A stretch of DNA of 64,000 nt from contig OZ014411.1 in assembly GCA_963965975.1 (NCBI GenBank), positions 10,045,501 through 10,109,500 on the forward strand, given 5' to 3'. The stretch's first letter is position 1. The number at the start of each line of letters is the position of its first letter. Origin of the DNA: Xestospongia bergquistia (lineage: Eukaryota > Porifera > Demospongiae > Haplosclerida > Petrosiidae). Under the pieces are notes generated by a model. It worked only from the letters and a program-made list of their open reading frames with translations, had not been told where the DNA came from and made no database searches. Positions 45,456 to 57,433 of this stretch are shown piece by piece. Made by a program: the position numbers and the translations under genes.

Positions 45456-45747
45456 GGACTGCAACAAGGTAAGTCGAAAGCCATTGGCTTAAGAAAGTTA
45501 TCCAAAGCTGGAGCACTTGAACTAAAGGAGCTGTTATAAATTTAGATAACGAAGAAGAGTGTTTAGGTAATGATTTTTATTTTTTAAGCCATTATAAAAT
45601 TAAAATAATTATGGTAAAAATTATTATCTTTAGTAGTGTTGTTCTAGTTTGCTTATTAAGTAGGACTAGTTTTATTCTTGTCCCTTAAAAGTTACAGTAT
45701 TTTAGTAGTATTAATTATTTTAACAATCTCATCGATGCTATAGTAAT

Positions 45748-45876
45748 TGTTGTTCACTTATTCATTAATTTTGGTTTTTTTCAATTTAACGTATAATTAG
45801 AATTAAAAAAAGAACTCATTCTTATCTAGAATCATCTGAGCCAGAGAATCTTTATCTATCACAGTCCGGGAAAGAC
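45748..45876 (+). repeat. 5' LTR of the BEL element
   Basis: Matches 49155-49277 with small indels (shared blocks: TTTAACGTATAATTAGAAT, AAGAACTCATTCTTATCTA, CCAGAGAATCTTTATC). A possible primer-binding site with TTGGTCCACCGAACC follows about 12 bp downstream. Confidence 0.8.
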
Positions 45877-46319
45877 TCATACATATTTTGGTCCACCGAA
45901 CCGGATAGACTTTACAAGTACTTTTTTTTGGTCCTTCCCCGGAAAAGTGGTCGTTTGCTGTTGTTGTCGAAAGCATGTGCTCACAACATTTGGTATCTCG
46001 TACTTGAGGATTACCGAAGCTGCTATATCAAACGGAAGGAAGAAAATAGGAACTGTCAAGGCCTCTATCACTCGTCTCCTAGCTTGCATTGGAGAACTTG
46101 AAACGGCAGTTGATCAACTCGACACGCTTGACCACTCCCAACGTTCTCTTATCAGATTGGAAACTCTAAACTCTGAATATAAGGTCCATCATTTTGCACT
46201 TATTTATCTTATAGAAGACGAAGCTGTCTTACAAAGAGAACTTAGACAATCACGATGATATCGTATCCGACGTATCTATATGCATACAGAGGCTAATCAA
46301 CTCTTGCACTACAGCAACT

Positions 46320-47314
46320 ATGGGTCCTGATATACACAAGACTTCTTTACACAGACTTAAACACCTGCAGAAGAACTTGTCAGCTGTTCGTGACAAAATT
46401 AGGGAACTATCCGATGGTCCTGAAGACGTGTGTCGCCTCAAACAACATGAAGAGCAATTAGCAGATTACAAGAAAGAGCTTGCTGACCTTCAAACGCAGC
46501 TAATTTCTTTCGACATCTCAGACGAGGACGAATTAGTTGTTGAACATTCTGTACTTCAAGATGTGCTCTTCGACTACTCTCTAAAGATAAAGGAGTTGCT
46601 TTTAGCAACTTCAACTTCATCACCGTCATCTGATTCCTCAAACACAAGGGAGTAAAATTCCCAAAATTAGATGTGCCAACGTTTGATGGGAACATTTTGA
46701 ATTGGAAGTGTTTCTTGGAACAATTTTGTATTTCTGTGCATGATCGTCCTAATCTCTCTGAGGCAGAGAAATTAGTCTATCTTTGCCATGCTCTCAAGGA
46801 CGGATTGGCGAAACACGCCATAGAAGGTCTCTCACGATCTGATGAACATTATATGGAAGCAATTGATTGTCTCAAGACTCAATACGATAGACCTCGCCTT
46901 CGCCATCAAGCTCATGTTCGTGTGATACTCAATGCTCCCACGCTCAAAGATGGTAGCGGTAAGGAGTTAAGACGACTTCATGACACTGTTCAGCAGCTTC
47001 TGCATGCTCTCAGGTCAATGGGTTATGAACCCTCTGGTCCCTTCATTACCTCTGTGTTGGAATTAAAATTAGACACGAACACCATGTTTGAGTGGCAGAA
47101 GCACAGTCAAGATTGTGTAGATGTTCCACACTATCAAGAACTCCTAAAGTTTATTGATCTTCGAGCCCAAGCATCTGAAAGCTCAGTCTCGGACACTTCT
47201 AAAAAAACGTCCAAAGATGAGCAATTACCTATAAGGAGACTTAACAAACAAATCACTTCGATGGTTGCTAACACAGTTGATAGTCACTCTAATTACTGTA
47301 TCCTTTGTAAATAA
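46320..47314 (+). pseudogene. BEL/Pao gag-like region
   Basis: Two overlapping frames: 46320-46655 is a charged coiled coil and 46673-47314 carries the BEL-specific gag domain (PTFDGNILNWKCFLEQF, LSEAEKLVYLCHALKDGLAK, MFEWQKHSQD). In intact elements these are continuous, so a frameshift near 46655 separates them here. The region would form the structural particle protein of the retrotransposon. Confidence 0.8.
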
Positions 47315-47401
47315 GATAAACATCCACTATATATTTGTTCATGATTCAAATCGATGAATCACAAACAAAGAGTATCAGTTATCAAATGAAATAATCTTTG
47401 T

Positions 47402-47878
47402 ATGAATTGTCTTGGAACAAATCACTTTGTTAGAGAATACAAGTCCAATCACAAATATAAACGATGTCAGAGACTACATCACACTCTTTTACATGAGGAT
47501 TTTCCCAAGGATACTCCTTCAGTACCCCCTGATGACAGCCCTTCAAGCCCTGTCACATCACATACTGCCGTGAATGCAGGTCTCAAATTAAGTTCACTCT
47601 TAATGACTTGTCGAATTTTGGTTGTTTCTCTCAATGGGTCATCATCAGAAGCAAGAGTTATATTGGACAGTGCCTCATCTGCTTCTTTCATATCTGATCA
47701 TTTGGCTCGAACACTCAATCTTCCTCGCTCGAGCCGAAATACACACATAACTGGTATTGCAGGTTTATCACACAAGTCACCCGCACAATCTATTACTAAC
47801 TTTGTTGTATCTCCCTCCAGGTCCCCATCTCCGAGAATCCAGGTATCAGCAGTCAGATATCTACTTACGTATGGTTGA
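47402..47878 (+). pseudogene. BEL/Pao zinc knuckle and aspartic protease
   Basis: Begins with a degraded CCHC knuckle (CLGTNHFVREY, then KRCQRLHHTLLH) followed by the retropepsin-like domain with the active-site segment ARVILDSASSASFISDHLAR. The usual DSG triplet reads DSA. The sequence breaks off at about 47870, where RT should follow. Confidence 0.75.
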
Positions 47879-49070
47879 CATTTGTCCTTTGAATCCCTTT
47901 CTGGATTCATCTGAAATTCTCCGAGTTGGTGGAGGAGAGCAACATTCCAATCTTCATCATTCCCAACAACACCCTGTCATTCTTCATGAGAAACATTTTG
48001 TTTCAAAAATGATGGTTCACATAGGACATCAATGTATGCTTCATGCAGGTCCAACACTCCTCTTTTCATCTCTCTGTCAAAGGTTTCACATCATTGGATG
48101 TCGGAAACTAGTTCACTCCATCAGCCGAGGATGTGTTACTTGTCGTCGTATTTCTGCCAAACCTAAACCACAGTTACAAGAGTAGCTCCCTTTAGAACGT
48201 GTGACTCCCGATTCAGTCTTTGAAAGAGTTTGTGTGGACTCTGCGGGTCCTGTCTATCTTAAACATGGACATGTACGTAAACTAGTCATTGTAAAGGCTT
48301 CTGTTTGTATTTTTGTCTCACAGTCAAGGCCGTTCACATTGAATTGGTCAGTGATTTGACTACTGAAGCATTTCTTGCTAGTTTAAGACGTTTTATTGGC
48401 AGACATGGCAAACCTATTCTTATCTGGAGTGACCATGGCACCAATTTTGTTGGAGCAAAAATGAATTAAAGGACTCGGTGAATTTTTGATCATCTCAAAA
48501 TATTGAATGGAAATTTATCCCTGAATGTACACCTCATTTTGTTGGCCTCTGGGAAGCTGCAGTGAAGAGTACCAAATATCATTTAAAACGCATTGTATCC
48601 ACAGTCAAACTGACATTTGAGGAAATATCCACTGTTTTGACTCAAATTGAAGCCTGTCTTAACAGCAGACCACTTGTTCCCTTAATTTGTGATGAGGATG
48701 GTTTTGAAGCATTGACTCCGGGTCTTTTTCTCATTGGTAGATCTCTGGATTCTCTTCAATACCTCTCCTCCATCATTGGCATTTATGTCAAAATCTTGTT
48801 CGACATTTTTGGCAAAGGTGGTCTACAGAATATCTCTCCACTCTCAATAAGTTTGCTGAATGGTACCGACCTTCACGAAATTTGTCTGTTGGCGACATAG
48901 TTGTACTGCAGGGAGAAAAACTTACTCCCACAAGATGGCCTTTTGCCAAGGTTCTACAAGTACATCCTGGAAAAGATGGCATTGTACGAGTTATTACCGT
49001 TAAGATGTCTACTGGCATTTACAAGAGACCAGTCCACAAATTGGCACTATTATTACCTCATGGACATTAG
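47873..49070 (+). pseudogene. BEL/Pao integrase region, frameshifted
   Basis: After the RT deletion the sequence resumes with the pre-integrase segment (PFLDSSEILRVGG), the H2C2 zinc-binding motif (ending CVTCRRISAKP), then pieces of the DDE core: the first Asp near VCVDSAGPVYL, the second in WSDHGTNFVGA, and the Glu in HFVGLWEAAVKST. The BEL C-terminal domain is present at 48882-49070 (VGDIVVLQGE, PTRWPFAKVLQVHPG). Several stops and frame changes show it is inactive. Confidence 0.8.
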
Positions 49071-49114
49071 TTATTACTGTTACTTTAAAGACCTCCAGTC
49101 TTGGCCGCAGTGTA

Positions 49115-49277
49115 TGTTGTTCACATATTCATTAATTTTGTTTTTTTTTTCAATTGTTGTTCACATATTCATTAATTTTTTTTCAATTTAACGTATAATT
49201 AGAATATAATAAAAAAGAACTCATTCTTATCTAAAACCATCCTAGCCAGAGAATCTTTATCACAGTCTGGGAAAGAC
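49115..49277 (+). repeat. 3' LTR of the BEL element
   Basis: The LTR proper matches the 5' LTR from 49155. The first 40 bp (TGTTGTTCACATATTC onward) are duplicated in tandem at 49115, probably by slippage. Confidence 0.75.
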
Positions 49278-49409
49278 TAATCATGTTCATAGGTGTCGTT
49301 AGCCTGGTAGCGTTAATGATATTCATAGGCGACAAACAGCGCGCCCCACAAGAGCATGAAGACAAAATCTGCAGTACATATAAAAGGAAATGAAAACCAC
49401 CATGGATAA

Positions 49410-49766
49410 GTTGTGTTGTGGGCCAGCGTTCTGCAATGCATCAGACATCTGAGATGGTTACCAGCATACTCTTCGGAGTATCCGAAAGGCCGACTAGGAT
49501 AGGGCTGGTAGTCTCCCTTTAAACGAGAAGAGGCTGGTGTATTTGTGGTTCCCGGTTCCTGAATGCGACATTCCCTAAGAGCTGGAATCCCGTACGGCTG
49601 GTTTTAAGTTAGGGCGATGCTCCAGCCAGGATTACCTCGTCTTCGGACGAGGGTTACCAAGCCAGGTGGCGGTCCCAGCTAGCAATAGCAGGGAATCCTG
49701 GAGCCTAAGTGGAAGCCTGAGTGGGTGAGCGAGTAGGAATCGTTTGGGCAACACAACATGTTTTTT
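49410..49766 (+). ncRNA. Candidate structured Pol III RNA, copy 2 (unidentified)
   Basis: Near-identical to the copy at 44364 (for example GACATCTGAG instead of GACCTCTGAG), with the same TATAAAA box at 49380-49386, the same pairing termini and a T-run from 49761. It lies in unit B, a few hundred bases downstream of the BEL insertion point, which left the promoter-proximal sequence intact. Confidence 0.6.
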
Positions 49767-50124
49767 TTTTATTTTTAATAAATCTTAGCTTTATTTTAAA
49801 CTACAAGAAATGTCAGTCAATCCAAAGTAAAGTTAATGTTAATTTTTAGTTGCTAAAAGTCAAAATTAAAGGATATATTGGAAGTTCCTTTAATTTCAGT
49901 TCAACATAACACTAACTATAATAATATGTGAGACATCACATCCTCACTGACTGAAGATCTCCTTGTGCTAGCGCTATCATCACAACATTGTCAATATTAT
50001 AGTTTTCAATGGATCCTGGATAATAAGTTCCACAATTGATTCAGTAAGCTTGTTTGGAATAACAAAACATATCTTTTCAAATGTAATAGAAATATGTTTA
50101 TAATACTTCAGAACATTTTCAACT

Positions 50125-51169
50125 TTTGATGATTTACAATATTAATTGATCGATTTTTAGAATTACTTTGCATTTGTCTAAATTGTAATAACTGTTTATT
50201 TGCCCTTTATCCACTTGAATTGTGGCTAAGATATTGAAGCTACATTTTCTCTAACCATGGCCAGGATAATATAGATTGTGTGTAAAATAGCAACATTATT
50301 CTACATTTCTGGATATCTTCCTGTAATCCATATCAACTAAATTACAAGATTAAACCAGCAGACACACTCTACACTCTCAAAACATAAATCAAAGATTGTC
50401 TTTTGCATTAACTTTGGCCTGTACTAGTGTACTCACAAATCAAAGAGCACAATGATGACTTAACTAACTTGTTGTTAATCTTATACAACACAAACCTGCA
50501 GCAACCTCCACCCATGTAAATAATTAAAGATAGTCCAGCCCAGTTTTCATGGGTGTTACATATATTCTATGATAGAGGAATATAATGCGTACTTCCTTAA
50601 ACCCTAACTTTTAGACATACAAACATTACCCTAAGTGTGCATTACTGTTTAGGGCTTTTCTTTTTGTTAAAACAGTGCTTTTAGATAGAAAGACAAAGTA
50701 AGTTCTGTTACCCTTGTGTTTCTATATGCATATATAATAATGAGTGTTAGTTGCTAGAAAAATATAGGTAATTTGACAGGAATAGGCTTAATAGCTAACT
50801 ACAGATCATTGCAACTGTTCCCTAAAATATTTACAGCTATGATGAATCAATCTTTTATATCTCTTAAAAGAGGTATCAGACCATGACTTGTGCCTCTTCC
50901 ACTCTTTAAGCAATGACATCATAGCTAATAAAATCATTAGACCAGATTGTAGAAGTCATCTTTTAAAAATTCATTGTTTGCCTACAGGTACGTTCCTGAG
51001 ATTATCATAATTTGGTTATCTTCTCATCAGATGGTCCTCATCATGTGTGTTACATATTGTTAACATTAGCAGGTACTAATTATAGTACCTGAATATAATT
51101 TTTATATTTAAAAGTTCTTTTATATATTATATATATTGTTTGAATAAACAACAAAATAAACACAGGACA
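50125..51169. other. Intergenic, no gene seen
   Basis: AT-rich unique sequence between the duplication and the CARD-NHL gene. It was searched for missing VTI1 SNARE exons and none was recognised. Confidence 0.5.
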
Positions 51170-54100
51170 TTAAAATAGCTGAACACGATTATTTTCAAAG
51201 TCACAAACATATAATATCCCAGTGTCATCAACAGCTAATCCATATGGTAGTCGTAAGTAACCTCTTGCACTCCCTCTGTCACCAAGTTTTTGAATAAATT
51301 CCCCTTTGGCAGTAAAAAGATAAACCTGATCCTTTCCAGTATCACTAATGTATACAGTATCATCATGTACTGTAATGCATCTAGCTTCTGCCATTCCAAA
51401 TCGATCATTTGATTCATCCTTTTTAGTGAACTGTCCTATATATACATCATTCGAAGAGAATTCTTGAATGCATTGATTGTAGTCATCAACCACCAATAGG
51501 TGGCCTTCTTTAGTAAATGCTAATCCCCAGGGTCTCATTCCTTCAACTGAAAGGAAAGATTTAAATGTGAAATCAGTGCCGAGGACTTGAATACGATGAT
51601 TATAGCTGTCACTAACATAGATATTGTTTGTTGTAGGATGAATGGCAATATCAATTGGATAATCAAACTCCAATGGACCAGTACCCTTACTTCCTGTTGT
51701 GGAGATAAACTGCCCTTGCAAGGTAAAGACATTAAGCCGATGGTTACCACTGTCAGCAACAATGACATGATTATCACGAGAAAGTGTTATGCCACATGGT
51801 GAATCCATATGTCCTGATCTAGCACCTCTTGAGGCAAATGTGATCATTTTTGACATGTTTTTGTCATAAACTGAGATACAATCACCATAATACTCACTAA
51901 CCACAATGTTGTCTTTATTAACAGCAATACCCCATGGTCCATGCAATTCAGGTAGACAATGAATCCATCGTGCTTTATTGAGAGTTGATCTTATGACAGG
52001 TAAAATATCACAGATATCGTCTTGACCAATTTTAATAATCAATTGGTGAGATGCAGTGGTTTGAGGAGAATAGTTGAACTTGTAGACTCCTTCACGAACT
52101 TGTTGTAATTGTTGAGTGGAACCTGAAAAATATTCAAAAAGAATATTTCTAATCCTATCTTTCATGTATCACATAAACTTGAAAATTATATTCTTTATTA
52201 AAAGGGTGACAAAACAATATTTATAAATTGTAGTTTCTCCTTGAGACACACTCCAATGGAGATCATTCTCCCTGGCTATAGGTACTACTAGTGTAAGTTA
52301 TTTTTACACATCTATTGTACCTTGTTGTTTTCTTAACTTTTCAATTTCTAAGGTCTTGACATGAGATAAACGCTTGGTTGCAGCCAGTTCTTTTCTCACA
52401 GTTTCTAATTCAGTTGTTTCTATGGTTTGTTTTGAATCTATATATCAGTAAATGGAATGTATTATTAAAATATTGCTGATTAAGTAGTACCATCATATGT
52501 TGTTTTTATAGCTTGGCTTTGAGTAAGTTCTGTGGAGGAGACAATGGCTTCTTCATCCAAACTTTCAGTTTCTATATAAAGAAATCCGAATTTAGTTTAG
52601 TAAAATGAGGTGGCCCAGTAATAATGTTTGATGCTTGATGAAAATCTAATCACAATAGAGCACTCAATCATTAGCCACAACTGATGTCCTTAAGTATTAA
52701 AAGTACCACTTAAACCATTATATTCCAACTAAATATGTGTGTATTTGATCATGACCAACTCTATCATTTTTAGTTAGCATTTTAGATAACATACAAACAC
52801 TATATAACATTGAGTGAACTGGTTAGCAAGCATACTCAGAGTGATTTCATTTTTCAATCTATTCTAAAAACACTGAAGCATGAATTATGACTCTCTGGAG
52901 AAATGTACTCTCTTTAGTGGGCATGGCAAGCATGTGTGAATCTGTTATGACTTTATATATACCAATAGAATCATGGCTCCCTTCAGTGACTTCTTGAAGG
53001 TCAGGATGACCTTGTTTGAGATATTCTATTTCTTCAAGCTTTTCCTGACAAATTTCTTTCAAGACTTTGAAGTGCTGCTCCAATTGAACTACCCTATCAA
53101 CGGCTGCATCTAAAAGCACAATGAAAATGAGGTTTTACTATATCTACTATTTAAAAATCAAGCTGTATGTGATTAATACAGTTATCATGTAACTTTGCTT
53201 GTTGATAACAATGTTATGCTGAAGTAAATCAACTCACTTTTATCACCAACACCTTTAGGACAATCCTAAACATTTTACAAACAAAGAACATTGAAACAAT
53301 GTACATACAAAATATATTATCTACCTTATAAATATTTGTCTTTCCAATAGTTAGACTCAAGACACCAATTTCTGCTAACAAATTGTGCTTATATTTTGCT
53401 AAACGAACTAAACTCTCAATAACATAGCTTGGAGCCCAGAGTTTAAATATGACAGAACCAGGTATTACTTGTAACAAATGAATGTAACAAGTTAGTTCTT
53501 CAAATATATCTTTGATAACCTCCTCAAATTCAGAAACGGTAGCCTCCTCAGCTTTAGACCATTTCAATTTAAGAATAATAGTTTCTTGAATGGATGGATT
53601 ACAGATAATTTCATCAATTTCTGTTTTGAGCTCAGTTGTAAAACTTGAATGAAGTAACTTTCTGCGATAATTTTCTTCATCAAGTTTGTAATTTTCAATG
53701 ATCTCCTTTGCTTCTTTAAGATTATATCTGTCTGCAATTCGTGTCAGTAGAGAGTAATTGACTGGAGTACATAATTTGCGAACTGCGATAAATATATCTC
53801 CTAAACAAGAGGCATTTTGTAGGCTGGTTGTGATGGATGAACATGAAATCATGAGAAAGCGCTTCAACTTGTCAAAGTCCACATTGTTAGTCTCTGCAAT
53901 TTCATATACATCTGTCACAAGAACCCCAAGTTTGCCAGTCATGTCATCAAATTCTTTACGAATCCTCTCCCCAACAGCAATACATTCTGATATTCATGAA
54001 AGACAATAGTGAATTATATAATTATATTATGTTATATGTTGTGATTATAAGTTACTTAAACAAGTAGCAACAACAGTTTGGATCTTATAGCTAGAGCTTG

Positions 54101-55287
54101 CACTGGGGCATGTCCTGTGATGTCTGCATCAATCACAGGACATGTCCCATTGTGACAAGCATGAAGACATAATGTCATGTGTGATCACAGGTTAATTATA
54201 AACTAAATTTCTTTATCAGTAAGCTGCATACAAATGCTACTATGACCATATCATTTCTTGAACTCTCTTCTATATTGCTTGAGTGGTCTTATAAATAGTA
54301 CATACCTACATATCAGCTAAATAATGCATTTTTACCTAGATGTTTCTATAGCTCAGTATCATTAATTTTATTAAGGAGGTGATATATGTCACTGAGAAAA
54401 AATTAATTCGTTGATTTAACCAATTATAATGTTTATTAAACCAGTCAAAACAAAGCCAGTATTGTTAATATAAATGAAAGAATTACTACATAGAGTGTAC
54501 AGATTAACTTGATACATGTGGACATTGTTATTGCTGCCCTGAATAGGGTGTGGATTATAATGTTTCTAAACAATTAGCTTAAGAATGGTACCATTGACAA
54601 ACTGACATGATATGGATAATACTTACTTGTTTTGAAAATGGGAGGAGCTAGATCATCACTACTTGAACAATCTGCTATAGCTACATTATAGAAAGTAATT
54701 ACATGTAAATGTGGAGCTTTAAAACAATAACAAAACCTATAAGATAACAATGATGAAAGTAATTTGAAAGTACTAAAAATTAATTTAGCACTCAAATTTT
54801 AATTACAAAAATGAATAAAATACCTCTAAAAATTAACCTGTGTTATTGTTATTTAATAGACTTTAAATATCACACATGCCTTAAAATTTATCCTTAAATT
54901 ACTACTTAGAAAATCTAGTTTGTTGAACTTTTAGAAGTCTTTCCACCATTAACTTAATTTAAGCTTACCACCATATTCTGCCTTCATTTCTTTTGCAATA
55001 AGTTCTAAATTGGGATATTGTTCAATTATGGACAAAAACAATAAAAATGTATCAGGTCTCCCATAGAGTCTGCTCATCAAGTCATCAAGAATCTCGAAGT
55101 TTTTGTCGTGAACAGGTCCATTGCCGTGAGCTATTTGAAGTGTGCGACGAGCAAGAATATTAGCAGAATAGAGTTCTGTGCCTAAACATCCAGGATCACT
55201 GATAGCCTGCCGTAATCTAGAGAAATGTCTCCTCAAAATGATGATCTCCTTTTTATTAGGGAAATGAGATTCGTTCATTTCTGCCAT
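51170..55287 (-). CDS. CARD-like, coiled-coil, NHL-repeat protein
   Basis: Eight exons with matching phases: 55287-54969, 54680-54627, 53986-53325, 53265-53238, 53109-52963, 52571-52491, 52437-52321, 52122-51170, giving 786 residues. Residues ~10-100 look like a CARD/death-fold domain (IILRRHFSRLRQAISDPG, FEILDDLMSRLYGRPDTFLL). Residues ~125-345 form a conserved-looking region of unknown function (LLQVIPGSVIFKLWAPSYVI, then LAEIGVLSLTIG). Residues ~350-470 are coiled coil (VVQLEQHFKVLKEICQEKLE; LETVRKELAATKRLSHVKTL). The last exon encodes about six NHL repeats (PWGIAVNKDNIVVSEYYGD, VIVADSGNHRLNVF, IYVSDSYNHRIQVL) ending NNRVQLF. The C-terminus resembles TRIM2/3/71 propellers but there is no RING or B-box. 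An intracellular receptor or adaptor role is inference. The exon 2 acceptor is ambiguous (CTAT-AG or six bases earlier), with frame unaffected. Part of exon 3 and the intron upstream is copied at 58023-58656. Confidence 0.8.
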
Positions 55288-55601
55288 TATTGTGTTTGTG
55301 GGGTGGTTCTTGGTGTAACTTCACTCTGATGACATTATCATTAAATGACAGGTAGTGATGTCATTATATATGATGACATCATCTAAATCCATCACTACAC
55401 CTTAAACCAAACCTTATGACATATAGTGATGTCATCATCATAGTACATCATAGAAGTTACACCAGAAGGACCTGTCACGCAAAAATTGGACCGGGGAAAA
55501 ATGTGGACCCCCGGTCTAATTTTGGTAACGCCAAAACCGGACCCCCATTGCCAAAATAGATCCGTGTATTCACACGTTCTATCACGCGGCTGTTATAAGT
55601 A

Positions 55602-57326
55602 ATGGAAGATTATATAGTTGAAGATATTGATTTAGTTGATAGTGCATTTCTCTACTTAACTCAGTTTCAATATCCCAATGGATGTAGTGATGCTCGCAAG
55701 AGAGCTATTAGAAAGAAAGCTGGGATGTTTATTATACGGGATGGAGTGATGTTTTTCAAGAAGAAAAAAGGAAAGGTAATGATGAAGGTGAAGTCTTTTG
55801 TTGATTTACAATATTTATTTTTAAAGATAGTTGAGCTTCGATTCATAAGAACAAGAGAAGAACAGTTGAAAATACTTAAAGCATGTCACATTGATGCAAC
55901 TGCTGGTCATATGGGGGAAAAAACTATTGGTAGGATTACGGAGCGATTTATGTGGACTGGAATAGTCAAAGATGTAAAGAAAATGGTAATGTTATATAAC
56001 TATAAAGTAGGTATTTAAATGATCTTGTGAGAAATGTGAAAGTATGTGTCATCAAAACCTCTAGTCATTTAAGGGCATTTCATTTTGTTTCTAGATATCT
56101 TCATGTGATGTCTGTCAACGAGTAAATCGTAAAGTGATGACTCAAACACCAGAGTTACATCCTGTTCCTGTGAAAGCTCCCTGGTATCATGTTGGTATCG
56201 ATTTCATTGGCCCAATAAGACCAACTTCCAGGCAAGGAAATCGATATATATTAACCCTAAGTGACTATTTTACCAAGTTTGTTGGGGCTATCCCACTCCC
56301 TGACAAATGTGCATCAGGTGTTGCAAAGGCCCTTTTTAAGGTATCATTAGATATTGCAATTAAAAGTACCAATACAAATTAATGAATGGATCCTACATAC
56401 TTGATGCATTCAATTTTTTACTCTGTTAGATCTTTATGAGGATGGGAATCCCAAGAATAATCACAACTGACAATGGTAAAGAATTTAAGAATAATTTGGA
56501 TGATGAGTTGTCTAAACAATTGGGAATTAAGCGTATTTTCACAACTCCTTACCACCCTCAGGTATTTAGAAAACCTGTAGTTTTGGTCAATCTTTTTTGA
56601 TCTTTTTACAGGCAAATGGACTTGATGAAAGGTTTAATCAGACCCTTCAAGGTATGCTAGTTCTGGATAAAAAGGATGTGTGGGATGACTTTCTTGACAC
56701 ATGCACATATGCCTACAATACTTTGATTCATGATTCCACTGCCTTTACTCCATTTGAAGTCATGTTCAGTCGCAAAGCCTTCCTTCCAATTGACATCGAA
56801 ATTGACAACAAAAGTCCAGAAGAGCTATTAGACCACCTATCTAAGGAAAAAGATGACATTCAAGCTGTTCAAGCAATCACTAACCCTAGGCTAGAGAAAC
56901 TTCAAGTAGCTGAAAACAATATCAAAAAAGCACAAGAGAAGCAAAAAGAAATTTTTGATAGAAAGCATGCTCGTCCCAATGCCTTTGCAGTGGAAGGAAA
57001 AGTATTGATGAAGGATATGAGAAGGAAAAAAAGAGCAGGAGGAAAGATGGATGAACACTACATTGTTCCATATGTCATTACCAAACATTATGGTAAAGGA
57101 ATTTATTCCCTTCAAGGAGTTGATGACCCAGGTGAAATAATTCCAAGAGTTAATGGTGCTCAACTAAAACCATACATAGACCAGCCTGATGAATATGTAA
57201 GCTTGGTGAATATTGTATATTGTTATATATTATGATTTATGAAATATTTTGTAGCGTACTGATCGACTTCTTGACGACTCTATTCCTCCTCTGCCTCCTC
57301 CAATAGGCAATAGCACACACAACTAA
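55602..57326 (+). CDS. Ginger/GIN-like integrase with four introns
   Basis: Exons 55602-55985, 56095-56340, 56430-56561, 56612-57196 and 57255-57326 join in one frame (472 residues). Domains in order: H2C2 zinc-binding module (HIDATAGHMG, ending SSCDVCQRVN); rve core with Asp in YHVGIDFIGPI, Asp in IITTDNGKEF and Glu in ANGLDERFNQTL; then a basic C-terminal module (KVLMKDMRRKKRAGGKMDEH, YGKGIYSLQGV, VNGAQLKPY) like that after Ginger1 and host GIN1-type integrases. Introns within the core separate it from a normal Gypsy polyprotein, and no gag, protease or RT is adjacent. It is either a Ginger DNA transposase or a domesticated derivative. All catalytic residues appear intact. Confidence 0.75.
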
Positions 57327-57433
57327 CCTCTCACAATAAAAGTCAAAGTCAGACTAGCTCTTTTGATAAGCACGTAAGTCCTGTTATTGGTTGTTGGATA
57401 AAACAAATGTGATAACTTGTTTGTGCTCTTGTA

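Larger units (their letters stand above)
45748..49277 (+). mobile_element. BEL/Pao LTR retrotransposon, internally deleted
   Basis: Flanked by a 4-bp target duplication TAAT (45744-45747 and 49278-49281), confirmed by the uninterrupted unit A. Short LTRs (about 130 bp) begin TGTTGTTCAC and end GGGAAAGAC. Between them lie gag, aspartic protease and integrase pieces in BEL order, but the reverse transcriptase and RNase H region expected between protease and integrase is absent. The coding parts are frameshifted. The element is non-autonomous, and LTR similarity indicates moderate age. Confidence 0.88.
45560..50124. repeat. Segmental duplication, unit B (split by a BEL element)
   Basis: Second copy of the ~1 kb unit at 44034-45084. 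Its left part (45560-45747) and right part (49278-50124) are contiguous in unit A, so everything between is a later insertion. Unit B also lacks about 17 bp present in unit A near 44243 and ends at ACATTTTCAAC. Confidence 0.88.

Noticed and set aside
47479-47910. Minus-strand open frames opposite the BEL protease
   Set aside because: They are antisense shadows of the retrotransposon coding sequence with no independent support.
52123-52165. An ATG start for the NHL-repeat protein at 52165 as a separate 331-residue gene
   Set aside because: The first 14 codons are intron sequence ahead of a good acceptor (TTTTTCAG), and seven upstream exons join in phase.
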